Positions 38,975 through 45,531 of a DNA stretch of 64,000 nucleotides are shown here, one piece after another. This DNA comes from a virus. How positions within the stretch are numbered: the stretch's first letter is position 1; the number at the start of each line of letters is the position of its first letter. The notes under the pieces were generated by a model. That model had not been told where the DNA came from. It worked only from the letters and a program-made list of their open reading frames with translations, and searched no databases. The translations under genes were made by a program, and so were the position numbers. The stretch spans positions 61,004 to 125,003 of IMG/VR virus record IMGVR_UViG_3300044591_002420. One strand, written 5' to 3'.

Positions 38975-39203
38975 GAACCTATCCACAACATAATGCGATA
39001 ACAACCCACTCTACCACTACCTTTTCAGCGACATTATTGTGCTCAGTGAGTCCTTTATCCTTGAGCACATTTTTGTAGCTGAGATCCAAGATGATATAAA
39101 TAAATCTAAAAAACCTTTTATCGGGAATTTCGGTCTGAAGGTGCTACGGGTCATTCCGTCAAATAAGATCACCGATAATTTCATTGTTATAATAAATGTT
39201 ATG
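38975..39203. other. Intergenic stretch with hairpin, coding uncertain
   Basis: About 230 bp between genes. A GTGCTCA ... TGAGCAC inverted repeat (16-nt loop) lies near 39039-39070. A GTG-started frame from 39039 is open to 39263 but runs through the class A dyad and -10 of the next gene, so only part of it could be real. No firm gene call. Confidence 0.4.
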
Positions 39204-39260
39204 TGTCAGTCCATAAGCTGTCCACCGATACTCTCATGTTCCCATAATCTGCTGTATTGT
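39204..39260 (+). promoter_or_regulatory. Class A promoter (dyad 39204-39223, -10 TATTGT 39255-39260)
   Basis: TGTCAG-TCCATAAG-CTGTCC; 37 nt to TATTGT; ATG 39287 27 nt beyond. Leader AAGAAGTCTCCAGAGAATG-TTTCTC is shared with the promoter at 39748. Confidence 0.75.
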
Positions 39261-39286
39261 TAAGAAGTCTCCAGAGAATGTTTCTC

Positions 39287-39673
39287 ATGGCTCACTATTT
39301 CAGTCTTGCTGAAAATCCTCACACAGATCTTAGAACTCTCGTACGTCTGGCTCATGATGGTGATAATCCTCTTACGGATGCGGAATGTGATAAAATCATC
39401 GCTGAGAATAACGAGCGTGCTCGGCAGCTAGAAGAGGCCAGGCTTAATAGGCCCATTCTTCCACAAACATGGACAGATAGATATGATATTATTGAGAAAT
39501 CTATTCCCTACGGTGGAACTGTTGGAAATCCTGTAACAGAGGGTATCCAAAAGGTCGTCACACTTAGGATTATTGACGAAGTTGATTATTCTGTTCATGT
39601 TAATTTCTACAACAGAAAAGAACTGAATAAATTTATTTCAGAATTGCTACAAGTCTCAGATCATCTTGATTGA
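39287..39673 (+). CDS. Hypothetical protein with LRV-like N-terminus
   Basis: 128 aa from ATG 39287 (TTTCTCATG). AHYFSLAENPHTDLRTLVRL is an LRV-like unit; the C-terminus RIIDEVDYSVHVNFYNRKEL then FISELLQVSDHL matches the central part of the protein at 38591. So both combine an LRV unit and the same small domain in different order. Confidence 0.6.
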   Translation: MAHYFSLAENPHTDLRTLVRLAHDGDNPLTDAECDKIIAENNERARQLEEARLNRPILPQTWTDRYDIIEKSIPYGGTVGNPVTEGIQKVVTLRIIDEVDYSVHVNFYNRKELNKFISELLQVSDHLD

Positions 39674-39747
39674 ATACGAGACAATAACAATTCAATTTAC
39701 GAGAGGTGGAGTTTTCTACCTCTTTTTTATATGAACTATAGATCGTG

Positions 39748-39804
39748 TGCCAGTCCATAAGCTGTCCACCATTATCCCCACCCGACGAGATTTCTGGTTA
39801 TTGT
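39748..39804 (+). promoter_or_regulatory. Class A promoter (dyad 39748-39767, -10 TATTGT 39799-39804)
   Basis: TGCCAG-TCCATAAG-CTGTCC; 37 nt to TATTGT; ATG 39831 27 nt beyond. Nearly a copy of the 39204 promoter and leader. Confidence 0.75.
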
Positions 39805-39830
39805 TAAGAAGTCTTCAGAGAATGTTTCTC

Positions 39831-40265
39831 ATGGCCCCCAACATCAGCAGTTTTCATCCATTGTGGTTGATCCATCTTTTTAGTTGGCGAGATATTGCAG
39901 CGCTTATTGGCAGTAGAGCTATCTATGGACGGAATGCTAGCCATGAAAGTGATTTTGATTATATTTTTCCTGAGGGAACAAAGAATGCTGCAATCAATGT
40001 TCTCAATAAAAATAACGTTCAATTTACAACTAACAATTTCGGAACTATTAAAATTGTTGTTGAAGTTCGTGATTATGCTATACCTTTTTGTTTTAACATT
40101 ATTTTTCTTGACGAATGTAATTTCGCGGCATGGTCTAAAGCGACTAAGTTGTTAAAAGTTATTCTTAACGAGGTAAATATCAATAAAACGGATAGACTGA
40201 AAATGTTCAATTCTCTGGTGCAAGAATTTGGTGGAGCTGCAATCACCAATACACCAAGTTTCTGA
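39831..40265 (+). CDS. Nucleotidyltransferase-fold-like protein
   Basis: 144 aa from ATG 39831. IAALIGSRAIYGRNASHESDFDYIFPEG contains the G-S-x(n)-S-D-x-D pattern of the minimal nucleotidyltransferase fold (MNT/KNT type), followed by helix AINVLNKNN, and strands IKIVVEVRDYAIPFCFNIIF. A third acidic residue may be in FLDEC. Possible roles include AMP transfer to a protein or a nucleotide; unproven. Confidence 0.6.
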   Translation: MAPNISSFHPLWLIHLFSWRDIAALIGSRAIYGRNASHESDFDYIFPEGTKNAAINVLNKNNVQFTTNNFGTIKIVVEVRDYAIPFCFNIIFLDECNFAAWSKATKLLKVILNEVNINKTDRLKMFNSLVQEFGGAAITNTPSF

Positions 40266-40289
40266 TCCTGATCCTGATAACAATAATAA

Positions 40290-40318
40290 CCCTAGAGTAA
40301 TTCTGGGGGTTTTTATTG
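40290..40318 (+). terminator. Intrinsic terminator
   Basis: CCCTAGA-gtaat-TCTGGGG with T-run GTTTTTATTGTTT. Possibly bidirectional, since AT-rich tracts flank both sides and the leftward class B promoter would read into it. Confidence 0.8.
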
Positions 40319-40362
40319 TTTATATTTTGATAAGAAAAATAGAATAGGTTTCCCGTATCTGT

Positions 40363-40457
40363 ATTCTACTCATGATCCAACAGTTTGTCAAGGTCCGGAA
40401 TGATAAAATGTTCTTATCGGTTGTGGCCTTGACAAATTCCTAAAAGAGGTTTATTGT
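40363..40457. promoter_or_regulatory. Class B divergent promoter module 2
   Basis: Leftward TTGACA (top 40386-40391), 17 nt, TAGAAT (top 40363-40368); rightward TTGACA 40429-40434, 17 nt, TATTGT 40452-40457. Between the -35s: GATAA-AATGTTC-TTATC-GGTT, a 5+5 inverted repeat. Confidence 0.8.
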
Positions 40458-40482
40458 ATGAAAGACGAATCTCACAGGATCC

Positions 40483-40782
40483 ATGATCACCCGTCAGCAG
40501 TATCTTTCTTCCCCATCTTCTCTTCATCACGAGTATTTTCTTCAATTTTCTAATCCTGTTATTCGTGGTATTCTTAAGAGATCAATTTTTGATTCTGATA
40601 AAAAGTTGAAAGAAAGCACTGATCCACATTTTAATGATATTCCACTGAAATGGTGGGATGATATTGCAAATTTTATTGCCCCGTATATCAATAACACCAA
40701 ACTCGTTGAGTTGGGTGAAATCAATTCACTAAGCACAAGAGTTTGTATTTTGAAAGCTATTGCCCAAGAAATGATCAAATAG
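40483..40782 (+). CDS. Hypothetical protein
   Basis: 99 aa, basic N-terminal half (QYLSSPSSLHHEYFLQFSNP, RGILKRSIFDSDKKLKEST), then PLKWWDDIANFIAPYI. 26 nt after the class B -10. No family recognised. Confidence 0.6.
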   Translation: MITRQQYLSSPSSLHHEYFLQFSNPVIRGILKRSIFDSDKKLKESTDPHFNDIPLKWWDDIANFIAPYINNTKLVELGEINSLSTRVCILKAIAQEMIK

Positions 40783-40920
40783 GATTGTTTTCAAATGAGT
40801 AATGAGTCAGGTATTCTTATACTTGGCTCATTTTTATATTCTTATTTTTAAGAAGAAAAATAGAGTAGTATGTCCGTAAGATTATTCTAGTCGTTATATT
40901 CAGAAAATGGTCTGCTCCCG

Positions 40921-40977
40921 TGCCAGTTTGAGAAGTGTCACAACCTATGAGAACGGCGATCAAAATTCCACTATTAT
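40921..40977 (+). promoter_or_regulatory. Class A promoter (dyad 40921-40940, -10 TATTAT 40972-40977)
   Basis: TGCCAG-TTTGAGAA-GTGTCA; 37 nt to TATTAT; ATG 41002 25 nt beyond. Upstream (40850-40890) lies a partial class B block (AATAGAGTAG ... ATTCTAG) lacking both -35 boxes, i.e. a hybrid or eroded module. Confidence 0.7.
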
Positions 40978-41001
40978 GGTATGAACCACGGAATTTCTCA
41001 C

Positions 41002-41247
41002 ATGAGTATCCCTGATCCTTCTCAGGCAACCGCCATTCTTAACCGTTGCGACTGCCAAACTGTCGCCGCTGCTACTCTCCCGGTTTGGAATAAGTTTCTG
41101 AATGACCTTAGTCTCCCCGCAGACCTTTATGATAATGTTGAGGATATGATTAACATTCTTGAATATATCAAAGATTGGCAACCTTCCGATGCTGACATAA
41201 TTAAAAACAATTCTTGTGGTACTGCATGGCATGATGGATGCCTTTGA
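41002..41247 (+). CDS. Hypothetical protein
   Basis: 81 aa from ATG 41002; ATG 40981 is too close to the -10. SIPDPSQATAILNRCDCQTV then acidic helices, Cys at the end. No family recognised. Confidence 0.6.
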   Translation: MSIPDPSQATAILNRCDCQTVAAATLPVWNKFLNDLSLPADLYDNVEDMINILEYIKDWQPSDADIIKNNSCGTAWHDGCL

Positions 41248-41303
41248 TTGATTATACATGAAATAATCAGTATAGTATAAAGATCGGAAATAGTATGCTC
41301 CTG

Positions 41304-41360
41304 TGCCAGTTTGAGAAGTGTCCACTGACTCACTGAAATGGTGTGTTTATCCGCCATAAT
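41304..41360 (+). promoter_or_regulatory. Class A promoter (dyad 41304-41323, -10 CATAAT 41355-41360)
   Basis: TGCCAG-TTTGAGAA-GTGTCC; 37 nt to CATAAT; ATG 41385 25 nt beyond. Confidence 0.7.
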
Positions 41361-41384
41361 ACAAAGGTAATCGCAATTCTTCTC

Positions 41385-41834
41385 ATGCGACTTGAAACCG
41401 TCAATCGTCATCTGGGAGAGATTGAGTGTATTATTCAATCGGTTTATAGTGCCGCGAAGTGTCATCTCCTCTCATCAGAACAGATCAACGCTGAAATTTA
41501 TCGGAGAGTTCTTGATACAAATAAGTATAAAAATCTTCCCATGTGGGCAAAAGATAAGGTGTATGATATTATCAAACATTTCAGGAAAAAAACAATAGAT
41601 ATGTATGTTCGGTTGTTTTATATTGGTCTGGATGATAGAAAGATTCCCACTCACAAAGCATGGGATCTTTTCACCGAAGAAGAGAAAGAATTGTGCCGAA
41701 CACCTAATGGCTTAGTAATCCATCATATTTGGATGAGAGAAACAATCCAAAGAAACGATGATGGAAGTGAGATTATCACTCTCAATCCTACTGATAAAGT
41801 ATATTGGTGTTCTAAGATTAAAGAAACAGAATAA
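41385..41834 (+). CDS. Hypothetical protein
   Basis: 149 aa from ATG 41385 (GCAATTCTTCTCATG leader). Helical N-terminal half (RLETVNRHLGEIECIIQSVY), basic middle (KDKVYDIIKHFRKKTIDMYV), C-terminus with LVIHHIWMRETIQ. No family recognised. Confidence 0.6.
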   Translation: MRLETVNRHLGEIECIIQSVYSAAKCHLLSSEQINAEIYRRVLDTNKYKNLPMWAKDKVYDIIKHFRKKTIDMYVRLFYIGLDDRKIPTHKAWDLFTEEEKELCRTPNGLVIHHIWMRETIQRNDDGSEIITLNPTDKVYWCSKIKETE

Positions 41835-41841
41835 TAACATC

Positions 41842-41864
41842 AGCCAGGTTTAATCCCTGGCTAT
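41842..41864 (+). terminator. Hairpin terminator
   Basis: AGCCAGG-tttaatc-CCTGGCT, 7-bp stem; the T-run is weak. Confidence 0.6.
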
Positions 41865-41910
41865 AAACTTATATTTTCTCTTAAAAATAGAATAGGTTTC
41901 CCGTATCTGT

Positions 41911-42004
41911 ATTCTACTCATGATCCAACATCCTGTCAAGCATTCTTCCATAAGCATTCCTGATCGGTTAAGGGCTTGACGTGGGCATCAATCCGGTCCA
42001 TACT
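41911..42004. promoter_or_regulatory. Class B divergent promoter module 3
   Basis: Leftward TTGACA (top 41934-41939), 17 nt, TAGAAT (top 41911-41916); rightward TTGACG 41976-41981, 17 nt, CATACT 41999-42004. Core CATAAGCATTCCTGATCGGTT. Confidence 0.75.
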
Positions 42005-42029
42005 ATGGAAGTCAACCGGAACCGAACCG

Positions 42030-42194
42030 ATGGCCCAAACATTCCGCCCTGTCTGCGACATTCAGAGCAGAAATCCGTTCATGGTAGCGGTAGTCAAAGA
42101 TGATAAGAATCTTCTCATCGACAGTGAGCCTTCAGTGGTTCCGATGTCGTGGATTGCCGCTGAGTACGCTAAACAATATGGAAAAGTGAAATGA
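42030..42194 (+). CDS. Small hypothetical protein
   Basis: 54 aa from ATG 42030; longer in-frame starts precede the -10. AQTFRPVCDIQSRNPFMVAV then SWIAAEYAKQYG. ATGA overlap with the next gene. Confidence 0.55.
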   Translation: MAQTFRPVCDIQSRNPFMVAVVKDDKNLLIDSEPSVVPMSWIAAEYAKQYGKVK

Positions 42195-42775
42195 GCAATA
42201 ATAAATTCCGAATCGTTAAGTATAACGGTTCCTTTGAAGAATGTGAAGTTCTTCAAGTCTGTCACTCGTATGAGGAAGCAGACCAAAGATTCCAATACTG
42301 GGATGATAAATATACGAACGATTATATTGAGAACGATTATATTGAGATTCTCACTCCAGAAGACTGGAGAAATTTTCAATTAGGTTCTAATCCCTTAGGT
42401 TCTAATCCATCATTGATGTTCCAAACAAGTTACACGATCACCGGCCGTCTTCAACGCCAATTAGCGGCAGTTGCTACTCCAATTGTCGAGGATTGGTTCA
42501 CAGATGTATTGATTCACGATACTGCCGCTGTCAAAGATATGGAAATTGGCGAAGTTCGTTTATGGGCACTTCGCAAAACGGGTACATGGTTGTGTACTCT
42601 GAAGCAAGATATTTCTGAGTATAACGAATTTTCTGGACTTATCACCAAAATTATGAAAAGACCCGATGAATATAATGACGGATATTATCATCTTTTTCTA
42701 TTGCATAAGATCTCAGCAGATAAGCTGAAGATCACACCGACAACTTATGAAGAAATGTCCTATGTGAATGTGTGA
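42191..42775 (+). CDS. Hypothetical protein with short internal duplications
   Basis: 194 aa. Two fresh in-frame tandem repeats: NDYIENDYIE and LGSNPLGSNP (12-15 bp units). N-terminal FRIVKYNGSFEECEVLQVCH resembles a small modification-type beta domain. The rest is alpha/beta. No family recognised. Confidence 0.6.
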   Translation: MSNNKFRIVKYNGSFEECEVLQVCHSYEEADQRFQYWDDKYTNDYIENDYIEILTPEDWRNFQLGSNPLGSNPSLMFQTSYTITGRLQRQLAAVATPIVEDWFTDVLIHDTAAVKDMEIGEVRLWALRKTGTWLCTLKQDISEYNEFSGLITKIMKRPDEYNDGYYHLFLLHKISADKLKITPTTYEEMSYVNV

Positions 42776-42786
42776 GATAATAAATG

Positions 42787-42810
42787 CCCCGGAGAAATCT
42801 GGGGTTTTTT
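42787..42810 (+). terminator. Intrinsic terminator
   Basis: CCCCGGA-gaaa-TCTGGGG plus TTTTTT. Confidence 0.85.
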
Positions 42811-42858
42811 ATTGTTTATATTTTGATAAGAAAAATAGAATAGGATCTCCGTATCTGT

Positions 42859-42953
42859 ATTCTAGTCATATTTTTATCGGTTGTCAAGGTCTGAACTGAT
42901 AAAATGTTCTTATCGGTTAAAGGGTTGACAGATTCCTAAAAGCGGTTTATTGT
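42859..42953. promoter_or_regulatory. Class B divergent promoter module 4
   Basis: Leftward TTGACA (top 42882-42887), 17 nt, TAGAAT (top 42859-42864); rightward TTGACA 42925-42930, 17 nt, TATTGT 42948-42953. Core GATAA-AATGTTC-TTATC-GGTT. Confidence 0.8.
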
Positions 42954-42983
42954 ATGAGAGTCAATCCATCAAGGCTCTCTCTC

Positions 42984-43220
42984 ATGTATAGTTCTCTCCG
43001 CGAAAAATGCAGGAATTATACTGGCAATGTTTCTCTCAGAAGGGAACGTCTTAATAATGGCGGATACACTAAAGATGGTGTATATTTTGGTGTCGGTGAT
43101 CGTCTATATTATATGGCAGATGAAGATGGAATTTATGATCATTATTTTCGTGCAACATGCCGAGAAGAAGCTATTGAAATCGGAAAGGTAACGTATCCTA
43201 ATGGCAAGTTTCGCAAATAA
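42984..43220 (+). CDS. Hypothetical protein
   Basis: 78 aa from ATG 42984 (CTCTCTCATG). Basic N-terminus (SSLREKCRNYTGNVSLRRER), then a Tyr-rich strand (DGVYFGVGDRLYYMADEDG). No family recognised. Confidence 0.6.
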   Translation: MYSSLREKCRNYTGNVSLRRERLNNGGYTKDGVYFGVGDRLYYMADEDGIYDHYFRATCREEAIEIGKVTYPNGKFRK

Positions 43221-43259
43221 TACTTTGTTACCGTAATTCATCCAATCGCATTTAATTCA

Positions 43260-43523
43260 ATGTCAATTCGCTACACAATTCAACGATTCGCTGATTCTGG
43301 AAACTGGGCTGATCCAGAAGGAAACGAAGTGCGTCATTATTCCAATAAGAAAGAAGTCAATGATGATCTAGATTATTGGGCTGATGTAGTTGAACGTCAT
43401 GATGATCGGCGGGATGCTTATCTTATGGTTTGGTGTGGAGAATTGGAAGATGTAACCGATCAGTATCCAGATTTTAAGGTAACAATCGGCCCCCGTGGGG
43501 GTATCAATTGGGAATCATGTTGA
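43260..43523 (+). CDS. Hypothetical protein
   Basis: 87 aa, acidic (SIRYTIQRFADSGNWADPEG, NDDLDYWADVVERHDDRRD). Looks like a small alpha/beta domain. No family recognised. Confidence 0.6.
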   Translation: MSIRYTIQRFADSGNWADPEGNEVRHYSNKKEVNDDLDYWADVVERHDDRRDAYLMVWCGELEDVTDQYPDFKVTIGPRGGINWESC

Positions 43524-43549
43524 ATTGAATAACAAATACAAACACATTT

Positions 43550-43575
43550 GCTAGGGTATAACAATACCTGACCTT
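43550..43575 (+). terminator. Weak hairpin (eroded terminator)
   Basis: Related to the hairpins at 38391 and 44642 (GGGTAT-aaca-ATACC) but with a shorter stem. Confidence 0.4.
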
Positions 43576-43628
43576 ATCTTATAGCCTTATATTTTGTTGA
43601 AAAAATGAGATAGTCTGTCCGTATCTCT

Positions 43629-43723
43629 ATTCTACTGGTAATAATCCAGGTTGTCAAGGTCTGGAGTGATAAGCATTTCTGATCGGTTGAAGGCTTGACG
43701 TTTGCCGCTGGTGGGTCCATACT
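43629..43723. promoter_or_regulatory. Class B divergent promoter module 5
   Basis: Leftward TTGACA (top 43652-43657), 17 nt, TAGAAT (top 43629-43634); rightward TTGACG 43695-43700, 17 nt, CATACT 43718-43723. Core GATAAGCATTTCTGATCGGTT. Confidence 0.8.
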
Positions 43724-43753
43724 ATAGAAGTCAACCAAACCGGAAGGTTTCCG

Positions 43754-43963
43754 ATGGACGCCACTAACCATCCCGAACCGCTTGATAATGTTTATGTGGA
43801 AGAAGAATTTGGTCATTATGAAATGACATTGCGGAGATTTTCGAGAGAGGATCTTATTCTTTTCTGCACTATTCTCGAAAATGCTGAACATAGGGGAGAA
43901 TCTAATGAATTCATCAATGGAACAAGACTTGAAATTGAATCTTTTATTATGGAGGTGAATTGA
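43754..43963 (+). CDS. Hypothetical protein
   Basis: 69 aa, acidic helical (EEEFGHYEMTLRRFSREDLI, ENAEHRGESNEFINGTRLEI). Starts 30 nt after the class B -10. No family recognised. Confidence 0.6.
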   Translation: MDATNHPEPLDNVYVEEEFGHYEMTLRRFSREDLILFCTILENAEHRGESNEFINGTRLEIESFIMEVN

Positions 43964-44000
43964 TCTGTTTTCTTATTCTTATTCCATCGCAATTCTCATC

Positions 44001-44234
44001 ATGGCAATGTACATCAACAACGAAGAATTTTCCCAAACCACGTACTATGTTGGTGAATACCTATCTTTAGGTGATGTGAAGATCAATCAAGTCCAGGCAG
44101 ATGGGGACGAATTGTTGCTTTGTATGAGAATTTTAAGAATTGAAAAGATAGACAATAGAGTACACATATTTGTGGGTGATGAAGCCCGCGAAATTATTTC
44201 CAATTGGAATAACTATCAAAAGCTATATTCTTAA
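44001..44234 (+). CDS. Hypothetical protein
   Basis: 77 aa, acidic; strands NEEFSQTTYYVGEYLSLGDV and RVHIFVGDEAREI. The GDEARE motif also appears in the next protein (SGDEAREF). No family recognised. Confidence 0.6.
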   Translation: MAMYINNEEFSQTTYYVGEYLSLGDVKINQVQADGDELLLCMRILRIEKIDNRVHIFVGDEAREIISNWNNYQKLYS

Positions 44235-44262
44235 CAATAACCATTCCATCGCAATTCTTCTC

Positions 44263-44427
44263 ATGAACGCTTACAGCCTTTCCGCATCACAAGCTAGAGA
44301 AAAGATCATTGAATGGGGAGAAGAAATCTCTTTTGAGACTGTCTGTCGTGAAATTGTGTCACGAATGAGCGGCGATGAAGCCCGCGAATTTGTGGAGTAT
44401 TTTCATGATAATGTCCTGAACAACTGA
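44263..44427 (+). CDS. Small hypothetical protein
   Basis: 54 aa from ATG 44263 (TTCTTCTCATG). Helical, NAYSLSASQAREKIIEWGEE, with GDEAREFVEYFHD at the end. Preceded by the repeated leader. Confidence 0.55.
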   Translation: MNAYSLSASQAREKIIEWGEEISFETVCREIVSRMSGDEAREFVEYFHDNVLNN

Positions 44428-44458
44428 TCTAATTTCTTATTCCTTTGCAATTCTCATC

Positions 44459-44620
44459 ATGACTTACATTCTCACAGGTGTTGATCGTTCGGGCAAGCGA
44501 TTCAGGAAAGAATCAACAAATTGTTATTATCTTTCCTGTCATAATGTATGGCGAGGAAACTTATGGGAGCAAGATCCCGTTACAGGAAAAAGAAAGAAAA
44601 TCAAATCTTGGTACAATTGA
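44459..44620 (+). CDS. Small hypothetical protein
   Basis: 53 aa, basic (TYILTGVDRSGKRFRKEST, VWRGNLWEQDPVTGKRKKIK). Beta-rich, could bind nucleic acid. Preceded by the repeated leader; followed by a terminator. Confidence 0.55.
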   Translation: MTYILTGVDRSGKRFRKESTNCYYLSCHNVWRGNLWEQDPVTGKRKKIKSWYN

Positions 44621-44641
44621 GTAACAAATACAAACACATTT

Positions 44642-44675
44642 GCTAGGGTATAACAATACTCTAGCATTTGTTATA
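44642..44675 (+). terminator. Terminator hairpin
   Basis: GCTAGGGTAT-aaca-ATACTCTAGC then ATTTGTTATAG. Confidence 0.75.
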
Positions 44676-44720
44676 GTCTTATATTTTGTTGAAAAAATAG
44701 AGTAGGCTTCCCGTATCTGT

Positions 44721-44815
44721 ATTCTACTGACAATAATCCAGTTTGTCAAGATCTGGAGTGATAAAATGTTCTTATCGGTTAAAGGCTTGACGGTGGCCGC
44801 TGGTGGCTGTATATT
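44721..44815. promoter_or_regulatory. Class B divergent promoter module 6
   Basis: Leftward TTGACA (top 44744-44749), 17 nt, TAGAAT (top 44721-44726); rightward TTGACG 44787-44792, 17 nt, TATATT 44810-44815. Core GATAA-AATGTTC-TTATC-GGTT. Confidence 0.85.
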
Positions 44816-44840
44816 ATGAGAGTCCCGATGGATTCCTTCC

Positions 44841-45152
44841 ATGCGAAAGATTGAAAAAGAGATGAATCTTGCCATCGCTGAATATCGCAACTGGCAAGAA
44901 GGAAACACAAGAGTAGAGCATTTTCAGGAGAAAGTTTCAGTCTTTCTGTACAATCATCTTATTGCAGAAATCGGCGATAATTATATCATTCTCTATGATG
45001 GTGGTCACCGGACGGCAACAACAAAAAGCAGGCTTAACGCTATTCTTTCTGGGAATGGAAAAGGTGATGAAAAGGTATATCAAAAAGATCGTGAGTGGCG
45101 CATTTCTTATGATAAAAAGGATGAACCTTTCGTATCTGGAATGACAATCTAA
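44841..45152 (+). CDS. Hypothetical protein
   Basis: 103 aa, charged. Helical N-terminus (RKIEKEMNLAIAEYRNWQEG), middle strand IIAEIGDNYIILYDGGH-like, basic C-terminal half. Followed by a strong terminator. No family recognised. Confidence 0.6.
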   Translation: MRKIEKEMNLAIAEYRNWQEGNTRVEHFQEKVSVFLYNHLIAEIGDNYIILYDGGHRTATTKSRLNAILSGNGKGDEKVYQKDREWRISYDKKDEPFVSGMTI

Positions 45153-45174
45153 TTATTCTACATTCTCTACATCG

Positions 45175-45202
45175 GCTCCGGGAATATCTCGGAGCTTTTT
45201 TA
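45175..45202 (+). terminator. Intrinsic terminator
   Basis: GCTCCG-ggaatatct-CGGAGC followed by TTTTTTATTG. Confidence 0.85.
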
Positions 45203-45256
45203 TTGTTTATATTTTCCTCTTAAAAACAGCATAAGTTCTCCGTAGTTATATTCTAG

Positions 45257-45357
45257 CTGATCCATAAATTCAGTCTGTATCAACCGATACAGTTTGAGGA
45301 ATTTTCATAATCAGCAGATCTTATGGATCAGATTCCTGAAATGGTATCAACCGATAC
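45257..45357. promoter_or_regulatory. Nested inverted repeats upstream of the helicase
   Basis: GTATC-AACC-GATAC occurs twice (45277-45290 and 45344-45357). CTGATCCATAA (45257-45267) is the inverse of TTATGGATCAG (45321-45331). Together they form a nested, partly palindromic control region where other genes have a class B module. Likely operators; the binding protein is unknown. Confidence 0.65.
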
Positions 45358-45429
45358 AGACAGGATCTGTGAGCCGATTATGATTGATCCACGCCAACCC
45401 TAGGCTCTTTTTTGATATAGTAAATTGAA

Positions 45430-45458
45430 TTGATTATTAGTTTGTTATTTGTTATATT
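45430..45458 (+). promoter_or_regulatory. Sigma70-like promoter of the helicase gene
   Basis: TTGATT 45430-45435, 17 nt, TATATT 45453-45458. Leaves a ~65-nt leader with two small hairpins (ACCCataGGGT, CTGAGagaaCCTCAG) before ATG 45532. Confidence 0.6.
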
Positions 45459-45531
45459 ATTATGGCTCCATAACCCCGCACCCATAGGGTGGAACCGTGC
45501 TAGGATCTGAGAGAACCTCAGGGAATCCCCT

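Larger units (their letters stand above)
43980..44461 (+). repeat. Three copies of a gene-leader element
   Basis: TTCCATCGCAATTCTCATCATG (43982-44003), TTCCATCGCAATTCTTCTCATG (~44244-44265) and TTCCTTTGCAATTCTCATCATG (44440-44461) stand directly before three consecutive start codons; a fourth (ATCGCAATTCTTCTCATG) precedes ATG 41385. A conserved translation leader. Confidence 0.75.

Noticed and set aside
39039-39263. 74-aa plus-strand ORF from GTG 39039
   Set aside because: Its 3' part runs through the class A dyad and -10 of the next gene, and the start is a GTG within a hairpin. A shorter real peptide cannot be excluded.
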